This document shows positions 9,676-23,500 of a stretch of DNA of 64,000 nucleotides, one piece after another; position 1 is the first letter of the stretch; each line of letters starts with the position of its first letter. The translations under genes were made by a program, and so were the position numbers. The notes under the pieces are model-generated. The model did no database searches. It saw only the letters and a list, made by a program, of their open reading frames with translations, and was not told where the DNA came from. Origin of the DNA: Engraulis encrasicolus (taxonomy: Eukaryota > Chordata > Actinopteri > Clupeiformes > Engraulidae); NCBI RefSeq assembly GCF_034702125.1, contig NC_085874.1, forward strand, positions 23,501 through 87,500, read 5' to 3'.

Positions 9676-12600
9676 AAGAAAAGGAAGGAAGAAAGACAGG
9701 AAAAAAGGAAGGAAGAAAGACAGGAGAAAAGGAAGGAAGACAGACAGGAGAAAAGGAAGAAAGAAAGAAAGAAAGAAAGACAGTAGAAAAGGAAGGAAAA
9801 CAGACAGGAGAAAAGGAAGGAAGAAAGACAGGAGAAATGGAAGGAAGAAAGACAGGAAGAAAGAAGGGAGTAAAGGAAGGAAGACAAGAGAATAGGAAGG
9901 AAGAAAGACAGGAGAAAGGGAAGGAAGACAGACAGGAGAAAGGGAAGGAAGACAGACAGGAGAAAAGGAAGGGAGAAAGACAGGAGAAAAGGAAGGAAGA
10001 CAGACAGGAGAAAAGGAAGGAAGACAAGAGAACAGGAAGGAAGAGAGACAGGCGAAACGGAAGGAAGAAAGACATGAAGATAGACAACAGAAAAGGAAGG
10101 AAGAAAGACAGGAGAAACGGAAGGAAGAAAGACAGGAGAGAAGGAAGAAAGTCAGGAGAAACGGAAGGAAGAAAGAAAGGAAGAAAGACAGGAGTAAAGG
10201 AAGGAAGACAAGAGAATAGGAAGAAAGACAGGATAAACGGAAGGAAGACAGACAGGAGAAAAGGAAGGAAGACAGACAGGAGAAAAGGAAGGAAGAAAGA
10301 CAGGAGAGAAGGAAGAAAGACAGGAGAAAAGGAAGGGAGAAAGGGAATGAAGACAGACAGTTGAAAAGTAAGGAAGACAGACAGGAGAAAAGAAAGGAAG
10401 ACAGACAGGAGAATTGGAAGAAAGACAGGAGAAAGAGAAGGAAGAAAGACGGGAGAAAAGGAAGGAAGATAGACAGGAGAAAATGAAGGAATATAGACAG
10501 GAGAAATGGAAGGTAGAAAGACAGAAGAGAAGGAAGAAAGACAGTAGAAGAGGAAGGAAGAAAGACAGGAGAAAAGGAAGGAAGACAGATAGGAGAAACA
10601 GAAGGAAGAAAGACAGGAGAAAAGGAAGGAAGAGACACAGGAGAAAAAGGAAGGAAGAAAGACAGGATAAGAGGAAGGAAGACAGACAGGAGAGAAGGAA
10701 GGAAGAAAGACAGGATAAGAGGAAGGAAGAAAGACAGGATAAAAGGAAGGAAGAAAGACAGGAGAAACGGAAGGAAGACAGACAGGAGAAACGGAAGGAA
10801 GACAGATAGGAGAAAAGGAAGGAAGAAAGACAGGAGAAAATGAAGGAAGAAAGACACGAGAAAGGGAAGGAAGACAGACAGTAGAAAAGGAAGGGAGAAA
10901 CACAGGAGAAAAGGAAGGAAGACAGACATGAGAAAAGGAAGGAAGACAGACAGGAGAAAAGGAAGGAAGACAAGAGAATAGGAAGGAAGACAGACAGGAG
11001 AAACGGAAGGAAGAAAGACAGGAGAAACGGAAGGAAGAAAGACAGGAGAGAAGGAAGAAAGTCAGGAGAAAGGGAAGGAATAAAGACAGGAGAAACGGAA
11101 GGAAGACAGACAGGAGAAAAGGAAGGAAGACAGACAGGAGAAAAGGAAGACAGACAAGAGAAACGGAAGGAAGAAAGACAGGAGAAAAGGAAGGAAGACA
11201 GACAGGAGAAAAGGAAGGAAGAAAGATGGGAGAAAAGGAAGGAAGACAGACAGGAGAAAAGGAAGGAAGACAGACAGGAGAAAAGGAAGGAAGAAAGACA
11301 GGAGAAACGGAAGGAAGACAGACAGGAGAAAAGGAAGGAAGACAAGAAAATAGTAAGGAAGACAGACAGGAGCAACGGAAGGAAGAAAGACAAGAGAAAA
11401 GGAAGGAAGACAAGAGAATAGGAAGGAAGACAGACAGGAGAAACGGAAGGAAGAAAGACAGGAGAAACGGAAGGAAGACAGACAGGAGAATCGGAAGGAA
11501 GAAACACAGGAGACACGGAAGGAATAAAGACAGGAGAAAAGGAAGGAAGAAAGACAGGAGAAAGGAAAGAAAGACACACATGACAAAGGAAAGAAAGACA
11601 GGAGAAAAGGATGGAAGACAGACAGGAGAAAAGGAAGGAAGAAAGGGAAGAAAGACAGGAGAAAAGGAAGGAAGAAAGACAGGAGAAAAGGAAGGAAGAA
11701 AGACAGGAAGTAAGAGAGAGAAGAAAAGGAAGGAAGACAGACAGGAAGTAAGACACACAGGAGAAAAGGAAGGAGGAAAGACTGGAGAAAAGGAAGGAAG
11801 ACAGACAGGAGAAAAGGAAGGAAGAAAAACAGGAGAAAAGGAAGGTGAAAAAGGAAGGAAGAAAGACAGGAAGAAAGGAAGGAAGACAGACAGTAGAAAA
11901 GGAAGGAAGAAAGACAGGAGGAAAGTCAGAAGAAAAGGAAGGAAGAAAGACAGGAGAAAAGGAAGGAAGACAGACAGGAGAAAAGGAGGAAGGACAGACA
12001 GGAAAAACAGAAGGAAGACAGACAGGAGAAAAGGAGGGAGGACAGACAGGAGGAAAGTCAGAAGAAAAGGAAGGAAGAAAGACAGGAGAAAAGGAAGGAA
12101 GACAGACAGGAGAAAAGGAAGGAAGAAAGACAGGAGAAAAGGAAGGAAGAAAGACAAGAGAAAAGGAAGGAAGAAAGACAGGAGAGAAGGAAGAAAGACA
12201 GGAAAAAAGGAAGGAAGACAGACAGGAGAAAAGGAAGGAAGAAAGACAGGAGAAAAAGAAGGAAGACAAAAGAATAGGAAGGAAGACAGAGAGGAATAAC
12301 GGAAGGAAAAAAGACAGGAGAAAAGGAAGGAAGACAGACAGGAGAATTGGAAGAAAGACAGGAGAAAAGGAAAGAAGACAAGATAATAGAAAGAAAGAAA
12401 GACAGGAGAAAAGGAAGGAAGACAGACAGGAGAAAAAGAAGGAAGAAAGAGAGGGAAAAAAAGGAAGGAAGAAAGACAGGAAGAAAGACAGGAGAAAAGG
12501 AAGGAAGAAAGACAGGATAAAAGGAAGGAAGACACACAGGAGAGAAGGAAGAAAGGCAGGAGAAAAGGAAGGAAGAAATACAGTAGAAAAGGAAGGAAGA

Positions 12601-15600
12601 CAAGGGAATAGGAAGGAAGATAGACAGGAGAAACGGAAGGAAAAAAGACAGGAGCAACGGAAGGAAGAAAGACAGGAGAAATGGAAGGAAGAAAGACAGG
12701 AGAAACGGAAGGAAGAAAGACAGGAAGTAAGAGAGAGAGAAGAAAAGGAAGGAGGAAAGACTGGAGAAAAGGAAGGAAGACAGACAGGAGAAAAGGAAGG
12801 AAGAAAAGCAGGAGAAAAGGAAGGTGAAAAAGGAAGGAAGGAAGACAAGAGAATAGGAAGGAAGACAGACAGGAGAATCGTAAGGAAGAAACACAGGAGA
12901 AACGGAAGGAATAAAGACAGTAGAAAAGGAAGGAAGACAGAGAGGAGAAAGGGAATAAAGACAGGAGAAAAGGAAGGAGGATAGCCAGGAGAAACGGAAG
13001 GAAGAAAGACAGGAGGAAAGAAGAAAAGGAGAAAGGAAAGAAAGACAGGAGAAAAGGAAGGAAGAAAGACAGGAGAAACGGAAGGAAGAAAGACAGGAGA
13101 AACGGAAGGAAGAAAGACAGGAGAAAAGGAAGGAAGAAAGACAGGAGAGAAGGAAGAAAGACAGGAGAGAAGGAAGAAAGACAGGAGAAAAGGAAGGAAG
13201 ACAGACAGGAGAAAAGGAAGGAAGACAAGAGAATAGGAAGGAAGACAGACAGGCGAAACGGAAGGAAGAAAGACATGAAGACAGACAGCAAAAAAAGAAG
13301 GAAGAGAGACAGGAGAAAAGGAAGGAGGAAAGACAGGAGAAAAGAAAGGAAGAAAGACAAGAAAAAAAGGAAGGAAGAAAGACAGGAGAAAAGGAAGGAA
13401 GACAGACAGGAGAAAAGGAAGGAAGAAAGACAGGAAGAAAGACAGGAGAAAAGGAAGGAAGACAGACAGGAGAAAGGGAAGGAAGAACGATAGGAGAAAA
13501 GGAAGGAAGAAAAACAGGAGAAAAGGAAAGAAAAAAGGAAGTAAGAAAGGTAGGAAGAAAGACAGGAAGAAAGACAAGAGAAAAGGAAGGAAGGCAGACA
13601 GGAGAAAAGGAAGGAAGACAGAGAGGAGAAAAGGAAGGAAGACAGACAGGAGAAACGAAAGGAAAAAAGACAGGAGAAACGGAAGGAGGACAGACAGGAG
13701 AAAAGGAAGGAAGAAAGACAGGAAAAAAAGGAACGAAGAAAGACATGAGAAAAGGAAGGAAGACAGACAGGAGAGAAGGAAGGAAGACAGACAGGAAAAA
13801 GGAAGGAAGAAAGACAGGAGAAAAGGGAATAAGACAGACAGGAGAAAAGGAAGGAAGACAGACAGGAAAAAGGAAGGAAGAAAGACAGGAGAGAAGGAAG
13901 AAAGACAGGAGAAAAGGAAGGAAGAAAGACAGGAGAAAAGGAAGGAAGACAAGAGAATAGGAAGGAAGAAAGACAGGAGAAACGGAAGGAAGAAAGACAG
14001 GAGAAACGGAAGGAAGAAAGACAGGAGAAAAGGAAGGAAGAAAGACAGGAGAAAAGGAAGGAAGAAAGACAGGAAGAAAGACAGAAGAAAAGGAAGAAAG
14101 ACAGGAGAGAAGGAAGAAAGACAGCAGAAAGGGAAGGAAGACAGACAGGAGAAAATGAAGGAAGACAGACAGGAGAAACGGAAGGAAGAAAGACAGGAAG
14201 ACAGACAGGAGAAAAGGAAGGAAGAAAGATGGGAGAAAAGGAAGGAAGACAGACAGGAAAAAGGGAAGGAAGAAAGACAGGAAGAAAGACAGGAGAAAAG
14301 GAAGGAAGACAGACAGGAAAAAAGGAAGGAAGACAGACAGGAGAAAAGGAAGGAAGAAAGACAGGAAGAAAGACAGGAGAAAAGGAAGGAAGACAAGAGA
14401 AACGGAAGGAAGACAGACAGGAGAAAAGGAAGGAAGACAAGAGAATAGGAAGGAAGACAAGAGAATAGGAAGGAAGACAGACAAGAGAAACGGAAGGAAG
14501 AAAGACAGGAAGACAGACAGGAGAAAAGGCAGGAAGAGAGACAGGAGAAAAGGAAGGAGGAGAGACAGGAGAAAAGGAAGGAGGAAAGACAGGAGAAAAG
14601 GAAGGAAGAAAGACAGGAAAAAAGGAAGGAAGAAAGACAGGAGAAAAGGAGGGAAGACAGAAAGACGGGAGAAAAGGAAGGAAGAAAGACAGGAGAGAAG
14701 GAAGAAAGGCAGGAGAAAAGGAAGGAAGACAGACAGGAGAAAAGGAAGGAAGAAAGGGAAGAAAGACAAGCGAAAATGAAGGAAGAAAGACAGGAGAAAA
14801 GGAAGACAGACAGCAAAAAAGGAAGGAAGACAGACAGGAGAAAAGGGAGGAGGAAAGACAGGAGAAAAGGAAGGAAGAAAAACAGGAGAAAGGGAAGGTG
14901 AAAAAGGAAGGAAGAAAGGAAGGAAGAAAGACAGGAAGAAAGAAAGGAGAAAAAGAAGGAAGGCACACAGGATAAAAGGAAGGAAGAAAGACAGGAAAAA
15001 AAGGAAGGAAGACAGACAGGAGAAAAGGAAGGAAGAAAGACAGGAAAAAAGGAAGGAAGAAAGACAGGAGAAAAGGAAGGAAGACAGACAGGAGAAAAGG
15101 AAGGAAGAAAGACATGAAGACAGACAGCAAAAAAGGAAGGAAGAGAGACAGGAGAAAAGGAAGGAGGAAAGACAGGATAAAAGGAAGGAAGACAGAAAGG
15201 AGAAAGGGAAGGAAGAAAGACAGGAGGAAAGTCAGAAGAAAAGGAGGGAAGAAAGACAGGAGAAAAGGAAGGAAGAATAAAAGGAAAGGAGAAAGACAGG
15301 AGAAAAGGAAGGAAGACAGACAGGAGAAAAGGAATGAAGACAAGAGAATAGGAAGGAAGACAGACAAGAGAAAAAGAAGGAAGAAAGACAGGAAGACAGA
15401 CAGGAGAAAAGGAAGGAAGACAGAGAGGAGAAAAGGAAGGAAGAAAGATGGGAGAAAAGGAAGGAAGAAAGACAGGAGAAACGGAATGAAGAAAGACAGG
15501 AAGAAAGACAGGAAAAAGGAAGACAAACAGGAGAAAAGGAAGGACAACAGACAGTGGAAAGGAAGGATGAAAGACAGGAGAGAAGGAAGAAAGTCAAGAG

Positions 15601-18600
15601 AAAGGGAAGGAAGAAAGACAGGAGAAAAGGAAGGAAGACAGACAGGAGAAAAGGAAGGAAGACAAGAGAATATGAAGGAAGACACTCAGGAGAAACAAAA
15701 GGAAGAAAGACAGGAAGACAGACATGAGAAAAAGAAGGAAGAAAGACAGGAGAAAAGGAAGGAAGAAAGACAGGAGAAAAGGAAGGAAGAAATACAGGAG
15801 AAACGGAATGAATAAAGACAGGAAGAAAAACAGGAGTAAAGGAAGGAAGACAAGAAAATAGGAAGAAAGAAAGACAGGAGAAACGGAAGGAAGACAGAAA
15901 GGAGAAAAGGAAGGAAGACAGACAGCAGAAAAGGAAGGAAGACAGACAGAAGAAAAGGAAGGAAGAAAGACATAAGAAAAGGAAGGAAAACAAGAGAATA
16001 GGAAGGAAGACAGACAGGAGAAACGGAAGGAAGAAAGACAAGAAGAAAGACAGGAGAAAAGGAAGAAAGACAGACAGAAGAAAAGAATGGACGACAGACA
16101 GTAGAAAAGGAAGAAAGACAGGAGAAAGGGAAGGAAGAAAGACAAGAGAAAATGAAGTAAGACAGACAGGAGAAAAGGTAGGAAGAAAGACAGGAGAAAA
16201 GGAAGGAAGAAAGAGGAGAAATGTAAGGAAGACAAGAAAATACGAAGGAAGAAAGACTGGAGAAAAGGAAGGAAGACAGACAGTAGAAAAGGAAGGGAGA
16301 AAGACAGGAGAAAAGGAAGGAAGACAGACAGGAGAAAAAGAAGGAAGACAGACAGGAGAAACGGAAGGAAGAAAGACAGGAAGAAAGACAGGAGAAAAGG
16401 AAGGAAGAAAGACAGGAGAAAAGGAAGGAAGACAGACAGGAGAAAAGGAAGGAAGAAAGACAGGAGAAAAGGAAGGAAGAAAGACAGGAGAAAAGGAAGG
16501 AAGACAGACAGGAGAAAAGGAAGGAAGAAAGACAGGAGAAACGGAAGGAAGAAAGACAGGAAGAAAGACAGGAGAAAAGGAAGGAAGACAAGAGCATAGG
16601 AAGGAAGAAAGACAGGAGAAACAGAAGGAAGAAAGACAGGAGAAAAGGAAGGAAGACAGACAGTAGAAAAGGAAGAAAGACAGGAGAAAAGGAAGGAAGA
16701 CAGAAAGGAGAAAAGGAAGGAAGACTGTGAGGAGAAACGGAAGGAAGAAAGACAGGAGAAACGGAAGGAAGAAAGACAGGAGAAAAAGAAGGAAGACAGA
16801 CAGGAGAAAAGGAAGGACAACAGACAGTGGAAAAGGAAGAAAGAAAGACAGGAGAAACGGAAGGAAGAAAGACAGGAGAAACGGATGGAAGAAAGACAGG
16901 AGAAAAGGAAGGAAGACAAGAGATTAGGAAGGAAGAAAGACAGGAAAAACGGAAAGAAGAAAGACAGGATAAATTGAAGGAAGAAAGACAGGAGAAAAGG
17001 AAGGGAGAAAGACAGGAGAAGCGGAAGGAAGAAAGACAGGAAGACAGAAAGTAGAAAAGGAAGGAAGACAGACAGGACAAAAGGAAGGAAGACAGACAGG
17101 AGAAAAGGAAAGAAGAAAGACAGGAGAGAAGGAAGAAAGACAGGAGAAAAGGAAGGAAGACAAGAGAATAGGAAGGAAGAAAGACAGGAGAAAAGGAAGG
17201 ATGACAGACAGGAGAAAAGGAAGGAAAAAAGACAGGAGAAACGGAAGGAAGACAGACAGAGGAAAAGGAAGGAAGAAAGACAGGAAGAAAGACAGGAGAA
17301 AAGGAAGGAAGAGAGACAGGAGAAAAGGAAGAAACACAAGAGAATAGGAAGGAAGACAGACAGGCGAAACAGAAGGAAGAAAGATATGAAGACAGACAGC
17401 AGATAAGGAAGGAAGAGAGACAGGAGAAAAGGAAGGAGGAAGAAAAGGAAGGAAGACTGACAGGAGAAAAGGAAGGAAGACAAGAGAATAGGAAGGAAGA
17501 AAGACAGGAGAAAAGGAAGGAGGAGAGACAGGGAAAAAAGGAAGGAAGAAAGACAGGAGCAATGGAAGGAAGAAACACAGGAAGAAAGACAGAAGAAAAG
17601 GAAGGAAGAAAAGAGAATAGGAGGGAAGACAGACAGGAGAAACGGAAGGAAGACGCACAGGAGAAAGGAAATAAAGACAGGAGAAAAGGAAGGAAGACAG
17701 ACAGGAGAAAAGGAAGGAAGACAAGAGAATAGGAAGGAAGACAGACAGGAGAAACGGAAGGAAGAAAGACAGGAAGACAGACAGGAGAAAAGGAAGGAAG
17801 ACAGACAGGAGAAAAGGAAGGAAGAAAGACAGGAGAAACGGAATGAAGAAAGACAGGAAGAAAGACAGGAGAAAAGGAAGGAAGACATACAGGAGAAAAG
17901 GAAGGACAACAGACAGTGGAAAGAAAGGATGAAAGACAGGAGAGAAGGAAGGAAGACACACAGGAGAAAAGGAAGGAAGAAAGACAGGAGAAAAGGAAGG
18001 AAGAAAGACAGGAAGAAAGACAGGAGTAAAGGAAGGAAGGAAGACATACAGGAGAAGAACAAGGAAGACAGACAGGAGAAAAGGAAGGAAGACGGACAGG
18101 AGAAAAGGAAGGAAGAAAGACAGGAGAAAAGGAAGGAAGACAGACAGGAGAAAAGAAAGGAAGACAAGAGAATAGGCAGGAAGACAGACAGGAGAAATGA
18201 AAGGAAGAAAGACAGGAAGAAATACAGGAGAAAAGGAGGGAAGACAGACAGGAGAAAAGGAAGGACAACAGACAGTGGAAACGGAAGGATGAAAGACAGG
18301 AGAGAAGGAAGAAAGTCAGGAGAAAGGGAAGGAAGAAAGACAGGAGAAAAGGAAGGAAGACAAGAGATTATGAATGAAGACACTCAGGAGAAACGAAAGG
18401 AAGAAAGACAGGAAGACAGAGAGGAGAAAAGGAAGGAAGAAAGACAGGAGAAACGGAAGGAAGAAAGACAGGAAGACAGACAGGAGAAAAGGAAGGAAGA
18501 AAGGGAAGAAAGACAGGAGAAAAGGAAGGAAGAAAGACAGGAGAAACGAAAGGAAGAAAGACAGGAGAAAGGGAAGGAAGACAGACAGGAGAAAAGGAAG

Positions 18601-21357
18601 GAAGACAAGAGAAAAGGAAGGAAGAAAGACGGGAGAAAAGGAAGGAAGACAGACAGGAGAAAAGGAAGGAAGACAGACAGTAAAAAGAGGCAGGAAGACA
18701 GACAGGAGAAAAGGAAGGAAGACAAGAGAAAAGGAAGGAAGAAAGACAGGAGAAACGGAAGGAAGAAAGACAGGAGAAACGGAAGGAAGACAGACAGGAG
18801 AAAAGGAAGGAAGACAGACAGGAGAAAAGGAAGGAAGAAAGACAGGAGGAAAGAAAGGAGAAAAGGAAGAAAGAAAGACAGGAGAAAAGGAAGGAAGACA
18901 AGAGAATAGGAAGGAAGACAGACAGGAGAATCGTAAGGAAGAAAGATATGAAGACAGACAGCAGAAAAGGAAGGAAGAGAGACAGGAGAAAAGGAAGGAG
19001 GAAGAAAAGGAAGGGAGAAAGACAGGAGAAAAGGAAGGAAGACAGACAGGAGAAAAGGAAGGAAGAAAGACAGGAAAAAAAGAAAGGAAGAAAGACAGGA
19101 GAAAAGGAAGGAAGAAAGACAGGAGAAACAAAAGGAAGAAAGACAGGAAGAAAGACAGTAGTAAAGGAAGAAGACAAGAGAATAGGAAGGAAGAAAGACA
19201 GGAGAAAAGGAAGGAAGACAGACAGGAGAAAAGGAAGGAAGACAGACAGGAGAAAAGGAAGGAAGAAAGACAGGAGAAAAGGAAGGAAGACAAGAGAATA
19301 GGAAGGAAGACAGACAAGAGAAACGGAAGGAAGAAAGACAGGAAGACAGACAGGAGAAAAGGAAGGAAGACAGACAGGAGAAAAGGAAGGAAGACAGACA
19401 GGAGAAAAGGAAGGAAGAAAGACAGGAAGACAGACAGGAGAAAAGGAAGGAAGACAGACAGGAGAAAAGGAAGGACAACAGACAGTGGACAAGAAAAGGA
19501 AGAAAGACAAGAGAAACGGAAGGAAGAAAGACAGGAGAAAAGGAAGGAAGACAGACAGGATAAAAGGAAGGAAGAAAGACAGGAGGAAAGATAGGAGAAA
19601 ATGAAGGAAGAAAGAGAGGAGAAAAGGAAGGAAGACAGACAGGAGAAAAGGAAGGAAGAAAGACAGGAAAAAAAGACGGGAAAAAAGAAAGGAAGAAAGA
19701 CAGGAAAAAAGGAAGGAAGACACACAGGAGAAAAGGAAGGAAAAAAGAAAGGAGAAACGGAAGGAAAAAAGACAGGAAGAAAGACAGGAGAAAAGGAAGG
19801 AAGACAAGAGAATAGGAAGGAAGAAAGACAGGAGAAACGGAAGGAAGACAGACAGGAGAAAAGGAAGGAAGACAGACAGGAGAAAAGGAAGGAAGACAGA
19901 CAGGAGAAAAGGAAGGAAGACAGACAGGAGAAACGGACAGAAGAAAGACAGGAAGACAGACAGGAGAAAAGGAAGGAAGAAGAAAAGGAAGGAAGAAAGA
20001 CAGGAGAAAAGGAAGGAAGACAGACAGGAGAAAAGGAAGGAAGACAAGAGAATAGGAAGGAAGACAGACAAGAGAAACGGAAGGAAGAAAGACAGGAAGA
20101 CAGACAGGAGAAAAGGAAGGAAGACAGACAGGAGAAAAGGAAGGAAGAAAGATGGGAGAAAAGGAAGGAAGAAAGACAGGAAGAAAGACAGGAGAAAAGG
20201 AAGGAAGACAGACAGGAGAAAAGGAAGGACAAGAGACAGTGGAAAAAGAAGGATGAGAGACAGGAGAGAAGGAAGAAAGTCAGGAGAAAGGGAAGTAAGA
20301 AAGACAGGAGAAAAGGAAGGAAGACAGACAGGAGAAAAGGAAGGAAGACAGACAGGGAAAAGGAAGGAAGACAGACAGGAGAAAAGGAAGGAAGACAGAC
20401 AGGAAAAAGGGAGGCAGAAAGACAGGAGAGAAGGAAGACACTCAGGAGAAATGAAAGGAAGAAAGACAGGAAGACAGACAGGAGAAAAGGAAGGAAGAAA
20501 GACAAGAGAATCGGAAGGAAGAAAGACAAGAGAAAAGGAAGGAAGACAGACAGGAGAAAAGGAAGGAAGAAAGACAGGAGAAACGAAAGGAAGAAAGACA
20601 GGAGAAAAGGAAGGAAGACAGACAGGAGAAAAGGAAGGAAGACAAGAGAATAGGAAGAAAGAAAGACAGGAGAAAAGGAAGGAAGACAGACAGGATAAAA
20701 GGAAGGAAGAAAGACAGGAGAAAAGGAAGGAAGACAGACAGGAGAAAAGGAAGGAAGAAAAACAGGAGAAAAGGAAGGAAGACAGACAGGAGAAAAGGAA
20801 GGAAGAAAAACAGGAGAAAAGGAAGGAAGAAAGACAGGAGAAAAGGAAGGAAGACAAGAAAATAGGAAGGAAGATAGACAGGAGAAAAGGAAGGAAGACA
20901 GACAGGAAAAAGGAAGGAAGACAAGAGAATAGGAAGGAAGACAGACAGGAGAAATGAAAGGAAGAAAGACAGGAAGACAGACAGGAGAAAAGGAAGGAAG
21001 ATAGACAGGAGAAAAGACAGGACGACAGACAGGAGAAAAGGAAGGAAGAAAGACAGGAGAGAAGGAAGGAAGACAGACAGTAGAAGCGAAAGGAAGAAAG
21101 ACAGGAAGACAGACAGGAGAAAAGGAAGGAAGACAGACAGGTGAAGAGGAAGGAGGAAAGACAGGAAGAAAGACAGTAGAAAAGGAAGGAAGACAGACAG
21201 GAGAAAAGGAAGGACAACAGACAGGTGAAAATGAAGGAAGAAAGACAGGAGAGAAGGAAGAAAGTCAGGAGAAAGGGAAGGAAGAAAGACAGGAGAAAAG
21301 GAAGGAAGACAAGAGAATAGGATGGAAGAAAGACAGGAGAAAAGGAAGGAAGACAGA
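9676..21357. repeat. 24-bp purine-rich satellite, main array (about 11.7 kb)
   Basis: Near-perfect tandem units of 24 bp: GGAAGGAAG, then AAAGACAGG or ACAGACAGG, then AGAAAA or AGAAAC. The plus strand is almost only A, G and regularly spaced C; T is rare and mostly in variant units such as GAGAATAGG. Variant units recur in blocks (GACAAGAGAATA, AGACGGAAGG-like, GAGAAGGAAGAAAG), so there is higher-order structure. At 24 bp per unit it holds roughly 490 units. Very long open frames on both strands come from the near absence of T, which every stop codon needs on either strand, and are not genes. Confidence 0.95.
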
Positions 21358-21362
21358 CAGGA

Positions 21363-21821
21363 TGTTACAGCCATTTTGGTGTTTTTTATGTCTTGGCCTA
21401 CTAAGTAACATTTTGGGTTGAATATGAAATATTTGATTATTATGGATGATATTTATGGCTGGATTACATATTTAGGTTTGGTTTTATGTTTATTGCTTTA
21501 TGTGTGATGAGCACCATTGGGGTGACGTCATGCGTCAAGCGTCATATAACCGAGTCTTTTTGGTTGGTTGAATGAATGGGAAATGCAGCCCGGTTTGTAA
21601 CACTATTTTGACCGTATCTGCTTTATGTTTTTTACAATTATATCACCTTTTCGTTTAGTTTGTACTGTTACTCATTTCAACTGGACTTTCATTCATCACC
21701 TGTTATCATCCTGGACGCAATAAATTATTTTCTGCACCATAACATAAAGAGTGCGCGTTCAATCCCAGCCGAAGCCTAGTGTTTGCCATTCCGTGGAAAC
21801 TTTGAAGAAATGGACGCCACA
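21363..21821 (+). mobile_element. solo LTR (BEL/Pao-like) in the satellite
   Basis: Starts TGTTACAGCCATTTTGG and ends GACGCCACA, flanked on both sides by CAGGA (21358-21362 and 21822-21826), a 5-bp target duplication that is also a satellite word. It contains an AATAAA (21719-21724) and a TATAA-like promoter region. The start resembles the LTR at 8063. No internal region remains, as after LTR-LTR recombination. Confidence 0.8.
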
Positions 21822-21826
21822 CAGGA

Positions 21827-22619
21827 AAAAGGAAGGAAGAAAGACAGGAGAGAAGGAAGACACTCAGGAGAAATGAAAGGAAGAAAGACAAGAAGACGGA
21901 CAGGAGAAAAGGAAGGAAGACAAGAGAAACGGAAGGAAGAAAAACAGGAGAAAAGGAAGGAAGAAAGACAGGAGAAATGGAAGGAAGAAAGACAGTAGAA
22001 AAGGAAGGAAGACAGACAGGAGAAAAGGAAGGAAGAAAGACAGGAAAAAAGACAGGAGAAAAGGAAGGAAGACAGACAGGAGAAAAGGAAGGAAGGCAGA
22101 CAGGAGAAAAGGACGGAAGAAAGACTGGAAGAAAGTCAGGAGAAAAGGAAGGAGAACAGACAGGAGAAAAGGAAGAAAGAAAGACAGGAGAAAATGAAGG
22201 AAGACAGACAGAAGAAAAGGAAGGAAGACAGACAGGAGAAAAGGAAGGAAGAAAGACAGGAAGAAAGACAGGAGAAAAGGAAGGAAGACAAGAGAATAGG
22301 AAGGAAGACAGACAGGAGAAACGGAAGGAAGACAGACAGGAGAAAAGGAAGGAAGACAGACAGGAGAAAAGGAAGGAAGACAGACAGGAGAAAAGGAAGG
22401 GAGAAAGACAGGAGAAAAGGAAGGAAGACAGACAGGAGAAAAGGAAGGAAGACAAGAGAATAGGAAGGAAGACAGACAGGCGAAACGGAAGGAAGAAAGA
22501 TATGAAGACAGACAGCAGAAAAGGAAGGAAGAGAGACAGGAGAAAAGGAAGGAGGAAAGACAGGAGAAAAGGAAGGAAGACAGACAGGAGAAAAGGAAGG
22601 AAGAAAGACAGGAGAGAAG
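21827..22619. repeat. 24-bp satellite, second segment
   Basis: Continuation of the same satellite in the same orientation after the solo LTR. It ends where the 3' end of a minus-strand LINE begins. Confidence 0.93.
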
Positions 22620-23500
22620 ATTCAAGATTTTTTTCAAGATTCAAGATTCAAGATTAGTTTATTACGTCTTATTATAGGTTTGAAGCCTATAAAGAGTAAA
22701 AATTGTTGTGTTTTTGTGTCCTCAAAAAGATTAAAAAATAAAAATAAAGGATTAAAAAATAAAAATAAAAATAAAAAAAATAAAAGAGAGAGAGGGGGGG
22801 GGGTGGAAAAAAGTGCAAAGAAAGTGCCTTGTTGTCTTCAGCATGAATTCAGTAATCTTACTGCTTGGTGGAAGAAGCTACTTTGGAGTCTGGTAGTATG
22901 AGATTTCAGGCTTCTGTACCGTTTCCCAGATGGTAACATAGTAAACAGTTCATGGTTGGGGTGACTAGGATCAGCCAAGATTTTTTTAGCCTTCCTGATG
23001 CTCCTTCCCTCAAATAGCTCCAGTATGGAGGGTAAGTCACAGCCGCATATGTTCTGAGCTGTACGCACAACCCTCTGAAGAGCTCTCCTGTTGGCTTGAG
23101 AGCAGTTCCCATGCCAAGCAATAATGGTCCCCGTCAGAATGCTCTCAATGGTGCCTCTGTAAAAAGACCTCAGGATCTTGGGTCTCATCCCAAATTTTCT
23201 CAATCGTCTGAGGTGGTACAGAGGTTGCTGGCTTTTTTTTAACAATGCGCTGTGTGTGACTGTCCCAGGTGAGGTCTTCTGAGATGGTAACGCCAAGGAA
23301 TTTAAAGTCTCTCACCCTCTCCACTGTCTCATTGTTGATGTTAATGGTTTCAAACTGGTGTTCTTTCCTCCTGAAGTCAACTATTAATTCTTTTGTCTTG
23401 GACACATTCAGAGACAAGTTGTTTCCTCTACACCACTCCATGAGGTTGTTTATTTCTTTCCTGTAGGCTGTTTCATCATTGTTTGTGATTAAACCGATAA
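22620..23500 (-). pseudogene. 5'-truncated LINE (Rex1/L2 group), C-terminal RT region and 3' tail
   Basis: On the minus strand the frames read the end of a LINE reverse transcriptase: a LSLNVSKTKELIVDFRR segment (about 23390-23440), FKFLGVTISEDLTW, and then after a frameshift the thumb and C-terminal domain with NRRALQRVVRTAQ, ADPSHPNHELF and MLPSGKRYRS. The catalytic FADD box is lost by 5' truncation at 23500, where satellite resumes. The 3' end is marked by copies of an AATCTTG-type tail (22621-22655). A homopolymer-rich stretch, (A)n with (G)9, lies at 22730-22805. It inserted into the satellite after array expansion. The related LINE at 39.8-61.6 kb shares the DPSH and LPSG motifs. Confidence 0.85.

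Noticed and set aside
9676..21357. Regular repeat array resembling CRISPR
   Set aside because: No unique spacers, units directly abut, and the context is a vertebrate genome.
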